64,000 nt of DNA from Diospyros lotus (GCF_014633365.1 NC_068338.1:9806616-9870615); one strand, 5' to 3'. Positions 43,404-56,030 are shown, numbered from the stretch's first letter. Notes: generated from the letters alone by a model not told the origin. Translations and numbers: made by a program.

Positions 43404-46256
43404 TCACTTAACCACTGACGGTGGATCACCCAACTCCACCATCTCGTCATTTCCTTCAACAAGATCTTTCTCAGCTATGCCTAGATATGGTTTCAGCCTT
43501 TGACCATTCACTTTAAAACATTGTCCAGACTCTTTGATTTCAATTTCTATTGCCCCATATTCTGATATGGTCTTGATTGTATAGGGTCCTGTCCATTTTG
43601 ATCTCAACTTCCCTGGGAACGAATAAAGCCTTGAGTTGTAGAGAAGCACCTGCTGACCAACATGAAATTTTTTTCTGTTGATATGTTGGTCATGCAACTT
43701 TTTCATATGCAACTTAGACAATTTGGCATTTTCAAATGCCTCATCCCTAAGTTCTTCAAGTTCATTAAGTTGCAATTTCCTATTGAGGCTCACTTCTGTT
43801 GATTCCTCATTAATCTTCCTAATGGCCCAGTAGGCTTTGTGCTCTATTTCAACTGGCAGATGACATGGCTTGCCATATACCAACCTATAGGGAGACATGC
43901 CTAGACTGGTCTTGTATGCAGTTCTATAGGCCCAAAGTGCATCAATCAACCTCAAGGACCAATCCTTGTGGTTAGAATTGACTATTTTCTCTAAAATCCT
44001 TTTTATCTCCCTATTGGCCAATTCAGCTTGGCCATTGGTTTGAGGGTGATATGGGGTTGCAACCTTGTGGACTACTCCATATTTTCTCATTAATTCAGCC
44101 ACTGGTTTGTTGCAGAAATGAGAACCTCCATCACTTATGATGACCCTAGGCATTCCAAATCTACTAAAAATATTTTCTTTCAAAAACTTCATTACAACCC
44201 GATGATCATTTGTTCTTGTTGGGATTGCTTCTACCCACTTGGACACATAGTCAACAGCTAACAAGATGTACTCGTGTCCACCTGAATTAACAAATGGTCC
44301 CGTGAAGTCTATTCCCCAACAATCAAAAATTTTTAACACTTGAATGGGTTGCAAGGGCATCATATTCCTCTTGGTTAGGCTTCCTAGCCTTTGGCATCTA
44401 TCACATGAGCTACAAAACTGATGCACATCTCTAAACATGGTAGGCAAAAAGAATCCACTTTGTAAGATCTTGGCCAATGTTTTTCTTGTGGAGAAATGAC
44501 CTCCACAAGCAAGAGTATGACAAAAATTCAAAACACTCTGTTGCTCATGCTCAGGGATGCACCTTCTTAAAATTTGGTCAGCACAATACTTATACAAGTA
44601 AGGATCATCCCAAAAATAAGTCCTAACCTTCCAAAAGAATTTTTGTTTATCTAGCTTGGTCCAATGATTTGGAATTAGACCGGTGGCTAGATAGTTGGCC
44701 AAATCTGCATACCATGGTGTAACAGAGGTTGAGGTATCATTGATAAGGAAGAACTGTTCATCTGGAAAGATGTCCCTGATTGGTTCCTTGTCTAGATTAA
44801 GGTCTTGGCATGGAAGTCTAGACAAATGGTCTGCCACCACATTTTCTACTCCCTTTTTATCTTTGATTTCTATGTTGAATTCTTGGAGTAACAAAATCCA
44901 CCTAATAAGACGCGGTTTGGCATCTTGTTTGGTGAGCAAGTATTTCAAAGCAGCATGGTCAGTGAAAACAATGACCAATGACCCCACCAGATATGATCTG
45001 AACTTCTCTAATGCAAAAACTATTGCCAATAGTTCCTTCTCAGTTGTTGTGTAATTTTTTTGGGCTTCATTGAGGGTTTTACTGGCATAGTAGATGACAT
45101 AAGGTTTTTTATCTTTTCTTTGCCCTAGGACTGCTCCTACAGCATAATCACTTGCATCACACATGAGTTCAAAGGGCAATAACCAATCTGGTGGTTGAAT
45201 AATGGGGGCTAAGATGAGAGCATTTCTTAACCTCTCAAAAGAAGTTTGACAAGATGATGTCCACTCAAATGGGACATTCTGGGAGAGCGAATTACACAGA
45301 GGTCGGGCTATGCTGCTAAAAGATGCTATGAATCTCCTATAGAACCCAGCATGCCCCAGGAAATACCTGATGTCCTTAACACTCTTAGGGACTGGTAATT
45401 TTTGGATGGCTTCTATTTTGGCTTTGTCCACCTCCATTCCCTTAGCAGAGACAATATGCCCTAGGACTATACCTTGTTTGACCATGAAATGACATTTTTC
45501 CCAGTTAAGCACAAGGTGGGTTTCTTCACAACGAGCTAGAACTCTCTCTAAATTCTCTAAACATGCCTCAAAACTAGCTCCATAGACAGAGAAATCATCT
45601 ATAAAAACTTCCACAATGTGTTCTGTCATCTCACTAAAAATACTTATCATACACCTTTGAAAGGTGGCAAGGGCATTGCATAGTCCAAAAGGCATAAGTC
45701 TATAGGCAAATGTCCCAAATGGACATGTGAAAGTGGTCTTTTCCTGGTCCTCTAGGGCAATGTCAATCTGGTTATATCCTGAATAACCATCAAGGAAACA
45801 ATAGAATGCTTGCCCAACTATTCTTTCAAGGACTTGGTCCAAGAATGGCAATGGAAAATGGTATTTTCTAGTCATTGCATTGAGTTTTCTGTAATCGATG
45901 CACACTCTCCATCCGGTTTGGATGCGAGTAGGGATCAATTCATTCTTTTCATTTCTCACCACTGTGACTCCAGACCTTTTTGGGACCACTTGAGTGGGGC
46001 TGACCCACTTTGAATCCAAGATGGGGTATATAATACCCGCATCCAGCAACTTTAGCACTTCTTTCCTAACCACCTCTTTCATGTAAGGATTGAGTCTCCT
46101 CTGCATTTTCCTAACAGGTTTAGCATCCTCCTCTAGAAATATCCTATGAGTGCAAGTCAAAGGGCTAATTCCATGCAAGTCTAAGATGGTCCAACCTAAG
46201 GCTTTTTTATGAGCTCTCAGAATGTTTATCAGTTGAATTTCCTGTTGGGATGTCAA
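43404..46256 (-). CDS. pol: Athila pol: RT, RNase H, integrase (950 codons, open)
   Basis: Copies element RNA to DNA and inserts it. In order: RT with CIDYRKLN (~120), MPFGLCNA (~190) and the catalytic FIDDFSVYG (~217); RNase H with [12 protein letters not shown] (~366), [15 protein letters not shown] and TDHAALKYL; integrase zinc region H-C-C (HTLACGGHF...CSSCDRC, ~580-625); core residues in WGIDFTGPF (~653), [10 protein letters not shown] (~720) and NREIKRILE (~760); C-terminal WTGPYTI block. All catalytic residues are present. The first codon listed is a TTG inside a longer polyprotein: a one-base loss upstream near 46265 breaks the link to protease, so this part would not be made normally. 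The lineage is Athila by near-identical wording to 20061-21920. Confidence 0.95.
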   Translation of the reverse strand: MTSQQEIQLINILRAHKKALGWTILDLHGISPLTCTHRIFLEEDAKPVRKMQRRLNPYMKEVVRKEVLKLLDAGIIYPILDSKWVSPTQVVPKRSGVTVVRNEKNELIPTRIQTGWRVCIDYRKLNAMTRKYHFPLPFLDQVLERIVGQAFYCFLDGYSGYNQIDIALEDQEKTTFTCPFGTFAYRLMPFGLCNALATFQRCMISIFSEMTEHIVEVFIDDFSVYGASFEACLENLERVLARCEETHLVLNWEKCHFMVKQGIVLGHIVSAKGMEVDKAKIEAIQKLPVPKSVKDIRYFLGHAGFYRRFIASFSSIARPLCNSLSQNVPFEWTSSCQTSFERLRNALILAPIIQPPDWLLPFELMCDASDYAVGAVLGQRKDKKPYVIYYASKTLNEAQKNYTTTEKELLAIVFALEKFRSYLVGSLVIVFTDHAALKYLLTKQDAKPRLIRWILLLQEFNIEIKDKKGVENVVADHLSRLPCQDLNLDKEPIRDIFPDEQFFLINDTSTSVTPWYADLANYLATGLIPNHWTKLDKQKFFWKVRTYFWDDPYLYKYCADQILRRCIPEHEQQSVLNFCHTLACGGHFSTRKTLAKILQSGFFLPTMFRDVHQFCSSCDRCQRLGSLTKRNMMPLQPIQVLKIFDCWGIDFTGPFVNSGGHEYILLAVDYVSKWVEAIPTRTNDHRVVMKFLKENIFSRFGMPRVIISDGGSHFCNKPVAELMRKYGVVHKVATPYHPQTNGQAELANREIKRILEKIVNSNHKDWSLRLIDALWAYRTAYKTSLGMSPYRLVYGKPCHLPVEIEHKAYWAIRKINEESTEVSLNRKLQLNELEELRDEAFENAKLSKLHMKKLHDQHINRKKFHVGQQVLLYNSRLYSFPGKLRSKWTGPYTIKTISEYGAIEIEIKESGQCFKVNGQRLKPYLGIAEKDLVEGNDEMVELGDPPSVVK

Positions 46257-46270
46257 ACTTGAAGAGATGA

Positions 46271-47434
46271 CTACGGGAGTGTGTTCTCATCACCTAGAAA
46301 TGCATATTTTAACTCACTTGGCAAAGGTTTCATTTCAGGTGTGGGCGAGGTGTTATCAGATTGTGACTCCTCATTGTTCAGAAAACCCAATGGTTCTGAT
46401 TTGGGAATCCATTGAGCCACAGGCATTGCTTCTTGCTCCCTAGTGTTCTCCAATTCTTTTAACTCTCTCTTTTCTTGATCTTCTTCCATAGATTTGTTCA
46501 AAAATTCTTTTGCAAAATAGTCCTCAGCTAATGTTTGAACCAAATCTACTTCCTCCACCTCATTCTCAGCTATGTGTTGTTTGGAAACTCTAAAGATATT
46601 CATCTCTACAGTCATGTTTCCAAATGATAACTTAAGTATTCCATTCCTACAATTAATTATGGCATTTGAAGTTGCTAGGAATGGTCTACCAAGAATGACT
46701 GGAACAGGGGGTTGAGGGCCTTGATGGGGTTGTGTGTCCAAGACTATAAAATCAACAGGGAAGTAAAATTTATCCACCTGCACTAATACATCCTCCACTA
46801 TCCCCCTAGGGATTTTGATTGACCTATCAGCAAGCTGTAGGGTAACTCTTGTTGGCTTGAGTTCTCCTAAGCCCAATTGCTGATATACATTATAAGGAAG
46901 CAAGTTGACACTTGCTCCTAAATCTAAGAGTGCTTGGTCCACCCTCTGGCTTCCAATTATGCAAGAAATGGTTGGGCTACCAGGGTCTTTGTACTTATGA
47001 GGTGTTTTAAGTTGCAGGATGGAACTCACCTGTTCAGTTAAGAATGCTTTCTCATGGATGTTGATCTTTCTTTTAACAGTACACAAGTCTTTTAAAAATT
47101 TTGCATAAGATGGTGTCTGTTTGATTGCATCAAGGAGAGGAATGTTAATCCTCACCTGCTTGAACACTTCATAAATATCAGCATTTTGTTTTTCCCTCTT
47201 TGTTTGAGTAAGTCTTTGAGGGAATGGTGGTGTAGGGTTGCTCTTGAATTCTTCCACCTTATTTTTTTCTTTAGCTTCCTTTTTTTTGTTTTCAAGTTTT
47301 TCCTCCAAAGTTGGAGCATTGTCATTTTTTATATTTTCATTTTGTTCTTCTTCTTGTGCATTAGGTTGGCTTGTCCTAGTATCATCTGGTTTGTCAATTA
47401 TTTTTCCATTCCTAAGGACAGTAACTGCTTGCAC
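46271..47434 (-). pseudogene. pol: Athila gag C-terminus and aspartic protease
   Basis: A 387-codon open piece of the polyprotein. The first ~90 codons are Glu/Lys-rich and disordered. Protease follows with DLGAS at ~171 (the active-site triad in its Athila form), ADRSIKIPRGIVEDV, and the flap/C-part VILGRPFLATSNAII. It is entered after an in-frame TAG (47435-47437) and ends at a TAG near 46271 created by a one-base loss; one base later the frame runs into RT. The polyprotein would be cut by this protease in the virus-like particle. Confidence 0.85.
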
Positions 47435-48019
47435 CTACTCATAATTATTGTTCCCACTATTTGATGATTCCACTTGATTTATTTGCCTCACGAGGTTGGG
47501 ATTTGGTTGAGAAGGGAATTTCCCAAGTTCTCTCACAGTCAAAGTTTGAGTTAGCTTGGTTAGCTGACTCCTCATATCCTCAATTGCCCTATTTGTTTGC
47601 TCCTGGAATTTTGCTACCTGAGCATTGTTCCCCATCTACCCTTGCATAAATTGTTGTAGAGTATCCTCTAGGGATCTCTTATGCGGTGGCTGATATGAGC
47701 CAGATGGTCCTTGGTTAGGCTGGTAGGGCTGTGGCTGAGGTTGTGGCTGTGGTTGTGAGGGAAATGGTTGGTGTGGCTGAGATGCTGAGTCATTTCTCCA
47801 AGAGAAATTTTGGTGGTTCCTAGAATTTGGATGATAGGTGTTTGAGTTTGGGTTGTACCCTTGATAATTTCCACCCTGGTTTTGGTTTTGGTATATCCTA
47901 CCCTCTGTTTGCCTTAGTTGTGAGTTTGAAGTTTGGCCATACAGCACTTCTTTGAAAGCAGGGAGAGTTGGACACTCCTCTGTTCTATGGCTATTGGCTT
48001 CACACACTACACAATGCAC
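47435..48019 (-). pseudogene. gag: Athila gag nucleocapsid part, interrupted by TAG
   Basis: The first 127 codons carry a CCHC knuckle CVVCEANSHRTEEC (C-x2-C-x4-H-x4-C), the RNA-binding nucleocapsid signature, then a Gln/Pro/Asn-rich linker (HNHSHN-like in another frame). A TAG at 47636-47638 is followed in frame by 66 codons with a coiled-coil-like AKFQEQTNRAIEDMRSQL, then another TAG. The two TAGs are in the same frame as protease, so readthrough would give one protein. Confidence 0.85.
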
Positions 48020-48021
48020 CT

Positions 48022-48982
48022 CTACCTCATTGACAGCCTTCTTTTTTTTTTCATCTCCAATTCTTCCATTTTCTTTGTCAACAGAGCTAATCTAGCACTG
48101 ATGTCATCAGTTTCATTTAAATGGAGTTTTCCCTTTGGTTGTGGATTGTATTGGTCTCTCAAATCTCCCATGGTTAATGGTCCAACTTCCCAACTTCTAG
48201 AGTTTTCAGCTACATGGTCAAAGTATGCAACAGCCTCTTCAGGAGTTTTTTCATAAAAATCACCATTACACATGGTGGACACCAGCATTTTCAAATTAGG
48301 AGTTAAGGCATTAAAAAAGAAACTAACTACCCGCCATTGCTCAAAGGCATGGTGTGGGCAAGAATGCAAGAGGTCCTTGAAACGTTCCCAAGTTTGAGCA
48401 AATGTTTCATTTGGTTTACAAATGAAATTCATCATTTGCCTTTGGAGTGATGTTGTTCTATTAGCTGGGAAGTATTTTTTTTATAAATTTTGTTTGCATC
48501 TCCCTCCAAGTTCCTATTGATCTAGGCTCCAGAGTCCCTAACCACATTTTTGCTTTATCCTTGAGTGAGAATGGGAAGAGCTTTAGTCTAACAGTGTCCT
48601 CATGAATATTTTGATCCCCACAAGTACCACATACCTCTTCAAAATCCCTCATGTGTGTATATGGATTTTTAGAATCCATACCATGAAATGTGGGGAGCAT
48701 TTGTATGGTACCTGGTTTAAGGACAAATCGATGATGGTTTATTGGTAGGATTATGCAAGAGGGAGTGGTTTGCCTTGGAGGATGCAAATAATCCCTGAGG
48801 GGTTTAATCTCATCACCATCCAAGGGATCATGTCCTCCATGATCACTCCCGTGAGCAGATAGGTTTTCAATTTGTTGAGACATTATGGATTGTAAAAGCG
48901 ATATTTCAGTCTCTGATAAAGAATCTATAGAATGGTTTGACTCAGTTTGATGGCTTAAGATTCTACCAGATCTAAGTCTCAT
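48022..48982 (-). pseudogene. gag: Athila gag capsid part, two homopolymer frameshifts
   Basis: Starts at ATG 48982 (MRLRSGRIL). Contains MDSKNPYTHMRDFEEVC and LRLKLFPFSLKDKAKMWL, then KFIKK...YFPANRTTSLQRQMMNF, FAQTWERFKDLLHSCPHH and EEAVAYFDHVAENSRSW, the usual Athila capsid signature. The frame breaks at a run of eight A (about 48475-48482) and again at a run of ten A (about 48040-48049). One base removed from the first run, and a similar change in the second, would join the pieces. Such breaks are common mutations but also common sequencing errors. Confidence 0.9.
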
Positions 48983-49074
48983 GCAATTTGAATAATATGC
49001 AAACAGCTAAGAAAGAAAAAAAAAATATTAAGAACAAAGTTACCCGTGGAGTGAATTTTTTCTTCTGTTGCACC
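48983..49074 (-). other. short untranslated leader of the Athila element
   Basis: About 90 bp between the gag start and the primer site, including an A-rich run (49016-49030). Packaging signals would be expected here but none can be named. Confidence 0.6.
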
Positions 49075-49092
49075 TCCCCGGCAACGGCGCCA
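49075..49092 (-). promoter_or_regulatory. primer-binding site, tRNA-Asp
   Basis: The plus strand shows TCCCCGGCAACGGCGCCA, equal to the 3' end of plant tRNA-Asp(GUC), so the minus strand is fully complementary to it over 18 bases. It lies 5 bases from the LTR end at 49098. Use of tRNA-Asp is known for Athila elements. Confidence 0.95.
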
Positions 49093-49097
49093 AAATT

Positions 49098-50685
49098 TGG
49101 CTGCACTCCTCACCCTACAATTTAAATAACCTTAATCAATTTGGATGTTCAGTGTTGAAATGGTGAGGAGGTTTAAACTCACCAGTGTGTGAGTGTAGTT
49201 GTAGCACAAATATAAATTCCGGACAAGTCCGGGTCGATTCACTGGGAGGTTTATTTAACAAAAGAATTGTTCATTCGGGTTGATTTATCCAAAGAGAGCT
49301 AAGTTTTCTTGATTGTAAAAAGGTTTTTTTTTTTGGAATATTAAAAAGGTCTTGGGTTGGGGCGAGTTCAGAACCAATGCCTAATAAATCTCTTATAGCA
49401 ATTTAAACAGCAACATTAATCTGAAATAAACAGAGGATCATTTGGTAGTTATAATTCAAGATACGAGTGATTCTCAGCTAAGCAACCCTCATACATGATA
49501 TGATGGTTCTAGGTTAAGATGTCACTGTAAATTGTATTATACTACAGACTATGATTTGATTATCTGAGCTTGGGTATATCTCATCTCCAATTCTAGCAAC
49601 TCTCATACATGACATGAGAGTTCTAAGTTAGGATGATTACCCAATCCAAACTCACAAAACCATTTACACACTCAACTCAAGTTTAACTCAGATAAATCTT
49701 GCATTCATCGAGGTTTGGCTTATCTTAGATTCAAGAACATTGGACACTGTCCTCGCCTTAACTCAAGATTAGATTTAGCTACTCATTTCCATTTAAAAGT
49801 TAATTGACAATAATTTAAATTGCATAATTTAAATAACAGAATTTAAATGACAAGAATTAAAATAACATAAACTAACCGGCCATTTAAGCGGTGGATAATT
49901 AAAAGACAAGAATTATAATTGCAAAAATTTAAAGGCAGTAATTAACCGGCCATTTAGGCGGTGGATAATAAAGTAATAATAAATAACATAAGAATTTAAA
50001 TAAAGAAATAAAGGAAGTAAGATTACAAAAGAAAACAAGAGAGAGAATAAGAGCAATTCTCTAAGAGAAATTCTAAGAACAAAACTAAACTTTGATTCAA
50101 GTAATAACAACTCCCTTACAAATGCACCAAAGTGAGCTATTTATAGCTCACAAGATGCAATACAAGCCACACAATTATTCAACAAAACATTCACCTAACT
50201 AGTGGAAGAAAATTAGGTAAAAGACAAAAAATACAAAAGACTTTGTGTGGTGGACTTCTCATAAGAATACAAAAGACTTTAGGTGGTGGACTTCTCATAA
50301 GAATACAAAAGACTTTTGGTGGTAAATCACTTATAAAAAAAAATTACAAAACAAAGAAAAGTCTTCTACAAATTGGACTTTGTTGGGCCTTTGATTGGTT
50401 TTGGGTCTTTGGTTGATCTTGGGCCTTTGGTTGGATTCCATTTGATAGTTGGGCCAAGTGCACTTGAAACATCCTCTAGCCTCCATAATTGGCCTTTGAA
50501 TTTGAGCAATAAAAAATGGGTAATCCAATGTCTTCGATTATGCCCCTAATTAATTGTAGAAGTCAACTTCCTTGCTTCATCCTGAAATAATATGTAATAC
50601 GAATAATTATTTATTTTAAGCATATTTATAAAGTTAAAATGGGGATATAGTTCATTAAGATTTAGGAAATATTAACCCCTCATCA
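49098..50685 (-). repeat. 5' LTR of the Athila element
   Basis: 1,588 bp, same ends as the 3' LTR. The promoter is probably at GAGCTATTTATAGCTC (50134-50149), which on the minus strand gives CTATAAAT. It would drive gag-pol and, in one transcript, the captured genes. About 20 substitutions and one 1-bp indel separate it from the 3' LTR. Confidence 0.95.
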
Positions 50686-50690
50686 TAACA

Positions 50691-53025
50691 CCCCCTCTCC
50701 TAGAACTGCCCGTGAAGAGGTGCTACGGGGAAAATAAAATAAAACTAACTGATAAACTGAAATCTGATACCATAGCTAAACATTCCAATCAACTGAAATG
50801 AAAACTCTGAGTCAATACAGACTGAAAAGCACAAACTCTGTCTAAGGGACAATCCCTCAACTGAAATATAAAATAAGATCTAAACTGAGAAGAACAGACT
50901 CCCAGACATTTTTTATCTTGAGCGGCTCCACGTACACACACTACTGAACACTGCTGCTAGGCCCCACATCTGATACTCCCCTGCTATAACCTGGAGGGGT
51001 GAAGAGTACAAGGTGAGTTACAAAAGCTCAGCAAGTAATAAGCTAGAAAGAATATTGAAGCTGAATCGAAGAATATCGATACTGATAAATAACTGACTGA
51101 ACTTGTACTGTATAATCACTGTCTGATTGCATTCATAAAAATGTAATGCACTTAAACTGTAAACTAAATGCAGGTGTGCAACTTTGGCTCATAGGCCCAC
51201 ATAATCTGATAATGCATACCTGTCTGAACTGAAACCTGCATACATAAAAACTGTAAGCACATACTGTGGGCAAAGCCCCTAGCCCCCTGGTTGCCACCAG
51301 GCGAGCAACTCATAAACTGAGCTGAAACTGAAACTGATGGGATCCCCGTGGACAAGCTGCCTGGCGCGCATAATGCAATGCAATGCTCACATAAATGCTA
51401 GCACACGATATGTAGTGCTCCATATAAAGTCATACTCAATGCTCATATCAGAATGTATGCACATAATCTCACAAAATAATGTTGGTCATGCCATAATTAA
51501 CTGTTAAACATGGTATATGATTTTTTACCAGCTATATTGAGATACAAAGATTTTGAAATTTCTGAGTATAGGCATGGCATATTGGAATGCTACAGCGACT
51601 CATTCGAATGCCAAAAAGCGACTCATTCGAATGCTACAGTACCCTTATTCGAATGAATTTTAGGGTACTCACGGGTCATTCGAATGACAAAGAGACTCAT
51701 TCGAATGCTAAACTATACAAAGCAACAACTTACTCACATCTTCAAGGACTCATTCGAATGACAAGAAAACTCATTCGAATGATAGACCAAAAACACATAC
51801 GAATGATATGATATCACATGACTTATTCGAATGACAAGGGACTCATTCGAATGACTGATACATTATAAGGGAAAAGCTTACGATAACACTGAAAACTCAT
51901 TCGGATGCCTCAAAACTTATTCGAATGACACAAGACTCATTCGAATGACTAGAATCTTATCAGTCATAAAACTCACGATAATAGAGATGATATCTTGAAT
52001 TACAACTCAACATTACTACACCATTCCAAAAGAAATCTTGGGAAAACAATCCCAATTGATTTAAAATAATCTCAAGATGTATTAAATCAATCGCTTATGA
52101 AAGAAAATGCTGAAAGAGATTATGCATAGCTTAACATAACTCACTGGTTAATGATATACTGCATGAAAATATGTATATATACATGAACATTCTGATTGAT
52201 TAAACTGGAAACCCAAAACAAGAGTCTTGGTATTCTGAGATCACTGCTAATATGATTTGAAGATCATATTTAAAAGATTTACTATAAAGAATCACACATA
52301 CTTCCTCATGCACTCACTGCTCTACACATACATATATATATATATATACACTGTAACTGATATAAATCTAAGAACTCAATGAAGCGCTCGAATAAACCGA
52401 GAATGAACTAACTTGAATCTGTAATGAAAGGAATTACAGATAGGATACTTGCCTTTCAATCGTTTTTGATCGATTCTAATGACTTCACGAGAGCCTTCTA
52501 TGCAACACTTTGAAACTGTGGCTCATTCTTGGCTTCTCTATTCTTCATCCATGCGGCGTGAGAAGCTCCTTGCTATGACTATATATATAGAGAAAAAAAA
52601 AGCATCCCTAAAGCCCACTTCTCCTTCTCCTAATGCAAATAGGAGACTTCTCAATCCCAATCCTATTCACGTATGGATATCACAATCCTCCTTTCATATG
52701 GATTCTTAATCCCTTAATCACAATAACTCCATTTAATAATTAAATGCTAATATCAAATCCTTAAATGACCAACTTGTCCTTGCATTTAATTTTCATAATA
52801 AATAAATGCCTTTAAATGCTATTTTCTCAATTAAAAATTACTAGATTGCCACATTAGCAAATCCCTTTAACTCCAACATTAAATAGAAATAAATGCTATT
52901 CTTTTCCCTCAAAATCACTAAATTGCCACATTAAATAATTAATTGGCAAAATCGCTTAATCAATACTTCAATAATTAATTAAATCATTCTTGAATAAATA
53001 CTGGGCCCTCTAATGGGTCGTTACA
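50691..53025 (-). repeat. Tekay 5' LTR, main part
   Basis: Continues from the 7-bp tip at 37828. Net LTR length is 2,342 bp versus 2,647 for the 3' LTR. It lacks the block corresponding to 32010-32380, lacks ~14 bp near 50890, and has a small extra block with CGAATG repeats near 51800-51850. Other differences are about 2-3% by eye, more than between the Athila LTRs, consistent with the nesting order. Confidence 0.9.
51598..51950. repeat. CATTCGAATG palindrome array, 5' LTR copy (~13 units)
   Basis: Same motif as 32095-32665 with fewer units. The first two units (51598-51625) join across the deletion point. Confidence 0.95.
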
Positions 53026-53030
53026 CAACC

Positions 53031-53770
53031 ATCCAAAGAAAGCACAATCCATGTGCTCTAGCCTTCTTTAATCTCATCCATTAGATTTCATTTACTTTCC
53101 AAGAGAATATCTCAACCATTGGAACAAGCACAATCAAAGTGCTTTACTAGGATTTAATCCCAGCCTTCCATCTTCTTAACCCATGATCTCCACCATCCAA
53201 AATCAGTTTAAAAAAGATTTCTTAAATGAGTTGGCAATCCATGCCAACTTAAAGGATTTTATCTCATCCCATAGATCACTTCTCACTTTTAAGAATAATC
53301 CTTCACCCTTGGATCATCTTGAATTTATATTTCCTTTCACATTTAATTAAATTCTCATATTTTCCAGGGCATTAATGGTGACTAATTACCATTTTCTTTT
53401 GGATTTTCTGTAATTCACCATAATCATGTCTCTCATTAAATGCTTACAAGACCAATTTCTCTTTTCTTTTGAAATTATTTAATTCCACCTTTCTCTTGGA
53501 GGAGAACTTGCCAAGTGTCAAATTTAGACATAAGCGTTTGCCTCCAAGCTTCCATCACAACCATCCATATGGCATCACCACATTGAATCACCAATTTAGG
53601 AAAAATCAATTATTTTCTCTCATAATTGAATATTCTCTATTGTTCCCATTCTCCATAATTTAATTCTTTTATGGAATTTTACTCCAAATTACTAAAATGC
53701 CCTTTGTGAATTATTAATCCCATTTATCTCCACATAAATACAAAAATGGAAAATTAATTCACTTCCATAC
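53031..53770 (-). repeat. family Y LTR, right copy, second part
   Basis: Continues 31089. Homologous in inverse to 6396-6745 up to about 53480 (TCTCATTAAATGCTTACAAG, TTTCTTTTGGATTTTC); beyond that the left copy is lost, so 53480-53770 has no partner here. No genes. It ends where the second family Z LTR starts. Confidence 0.7.
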
Positions 53771-54029
53771 TGTAACGACCCGCTCCCACTTACGGGTGCC
53801 ACCGGTAAACAATCGACCGGACTACTCACCTGACGAACCACAACTGAAAGGTCAGACTATGTTTCAACAGGAAATGCCCTAGGTGGGAACTAGCCTTCGT
53901 CCTTCCCTTCGCTCCACTCGGGAATCGGTCCCAATTCAAACAAGAAAAACCCAGCGGACCGAGACCCGAAACTCGAGTGAGCTTTACCTCTCTTCAGCTC
54001 GCCCCATAGCAAGCCAGAGGTAACCCAGG

Positions 54030-56030
54030 TGTTAGTGTAGGTGCTCTAGACCCAATCAGATTGGGCATGTTGTACAATGACAATTGTAATCATGTTATTA
54101 TTTGAATAAAGAGTTATTCAAATTCACAAGAAGTCATTCTATTAGTTTCTTGTTATTATTGTAATAACCGAATGAAACTAGATAGAAGTCCATATGATGT
54201 ATACTGTGAATAATCTATAAAGATGTGAGATGATGCATCACAGTTTATAGACATCATTACACGTCCCAAGTCATAGCAATGTCAAGAATGGACATTGACA
54301 ATTGCGGTAAGACTTGTATGTGCTATGTTTTTGCTATGTGATAGCAATGGGGGTCTCACACCCATAGGCATGGGGATGCCTAGACAAGTACATAGGTGAC
54401 CAATGTTGGAGAACGTGTCACTGGACATGACTCGCCATGAGAATCCATTTTGGTTATATGTTGATGAAATTCTCATACGAGATGGGTGTAACTAATCCTT
54501 GGACCTGAGGTTGTCACGGTCATCTCATAAGAAGACTGGTATGCTTTGACATCATTTCGATGGGCCTAGACAAAGGCTGCACGTGGGCGATCGTTGGGTA
54601 TATCATGAGGCTTATGGAGATGGGTGCATAGCCAAGATGGGACTCGTCTATCCCTTGATAGAGGATGATGTATCTAAGGCGCCTTCGGTGGATATTCACT
54701 TTAAATCCATGGCCATGGTGAAAGAGATCAATAAGGAGTTATTGATTCACTTTCTATTAAGTGAAGATATCCGAAAGATCGAAGAAAACTCATGTGATCA
54801 TTATCAAGCAACACATCGCCATACTTGAGATCACATAAGATGCATTGACGAGAGGATCGTATTACACGGTAACCATGCTCGTGAAAGGTTATTTGCGGAT
54901 TATGAATCCTTCTGAATAATTGGGTAGGCATGACGCCTTGCTAGAGGCCAATCTTGTCTTATGTGTTCGTACCGACACATTGCCAACATATTCGGAAGCT
55001 TAATGAGTCATACGCAATAGGCACGGTCCCTGGCTTAAACCAGGAGAGTGGACGTATGGTTAAGTGGGACACTTCGGCAAGAAGTTGTGCCGTCGTAGGT
55101 TCTCACGGAAAAAGAACAAATAGACGTAATGACGTCGATATGACGAGGAGTCGTCATAATGGAAAGAGTTTCCTAAAAATGGCATTTGATTAAATTAGGA
55201 AGGAGTTTCTAATTTAATGATTTTCTATTTGTTGGAGTGGCAAATAGGAAATAAAATATTTTTGGGCTTAAGTTAATATTTGGACTAAATTAGATTTGGG
55301 CCAAATATTAAATTAAATATTATATTTGGAGTAAATTGGATTTGGGCCAAATATTAAAATAAATATTATATTTGGACTAAATTAGATTTGGGCCAAATAT
55401 TAAATATTATATTTGGACCAAATTAGATTTGGGCCAAATATTAAATAAAATATATTTGGGCTTGAATTAGATTTGGGCCATAATATTTTATTTAACCTAT
55501 AAAAGGATTGGGCCATTTAATTATATTTCTAGTTGGACTAGAATAAGCCCACTTATGATTCTAATTAAATTAGAATTAATGGGCTAGCCCAATCCATTAG
55601 GGTTTTAGAAACCCTAGGATATTTCATTATAAATATCCTTTTATAGGTTGCCTATTATAGAGGTGATTTTTGGTGTCATTTTTTTCAAGAGTTGAAAAAC
55701 GCATTGCCGTTCACTCTTCCCCGTTTCTTTTGGCATTGATTTGAAACGTGGGTGTTCTTTTACCGTCCATATACAAGCCGCGGAAAGGAGAAGGAGCTAG
55801 CACTCCTATTTCGCTCTCCTTGCCAACGGACGCGTGCCGCGTATCACGAGTTAGAGGCCGGACGCTTGGACGGCTCGAATCCGCGAACGACTCGATAATC
55901 TAAAGGTTAGATTTATTTATTTGTTTGTGAATGATTTGATTTCGACGTTGATCCAATCGCCAGGATTGGGGTAAGGTTCAAAATTTTTGAACTACGCTGC
56001 TTGCCCCGTAGCGATCTTGCTTTACTTTCA
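54030..56030 (+). mobile_element. solo LTR of the 9661-18706 copia family (2,001 bp)
   Basis: Perfect TSD CCAGG (54025-54029 and 56031-56035). Starts TGTTAGTGTAGG and ends TTTACTTTCA. Closely similar to the copia 3' LTR over the full length. The TATA box CTATAAAAGG is kept at 55497. It proves that the copia family has been mobile more than once in this small region. Confidence 0.97.

Larger units (their letters stand above)
37835..50685 (-). mobile_element. complete Athila-type Ty3/gypsy element carrying a host LOG gene
   Basis: 12,851 bp with perfect TSD TAACA (37830-37834 and 50686-50690). Two LTRs of 1,588-1,589 bp, Asp-tRNA primer site at 49075, polypurine tract at 39424. Gag-pol lies on the minus strand (48982 down to 43404), followed by 4 kb that holds a LOG-like gene and a second ORF before the 3' LTR. 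By eye the LTRs differ at about 20 positions (~1.3%). That means a recent insertion: on the order of half a million years if a grass-like rate of 1.3e-8 per site per year applies. Gag-pol has five small lesions. Confidence 0.97.
31090..53025 (-). mobile_element. Tekay/Del-type chromovirus, defective, split by an Athila element
   Basis: Ends are set by a perfect TSD CAACC (31085-31089 and 53026-53030) and TGTAACACCC...GGGTCGTTACA termini. Without the 12.85-kb Athila insertion it is about 9.1 kb: 3' LTR 31090-33736, internal 33737-37827, 5' LTR 37828-37834 plus 50691-53025. Met-tRNA primer site at 37812 and polypurine tract at 33737. Protein remnants in gypsy order (protease, RT, RNase H, integrase, chromodomain) on the minus strand identify the Tekay/Del lineage. 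Confidence 0.95.

Noticed and set aside
44695..45054. 119-codon plus-strand frame
   Set aside because: Antisense shadow of the Athila pol frame.
49075..49092. tRNA-Asp 3' end, possible tRNA gene
   Set aside because: Only the last 18 bases are present and they lie next to an LTR, so this is a primer-binding site. The same holds for the Met-type words at 11115 and 37812.
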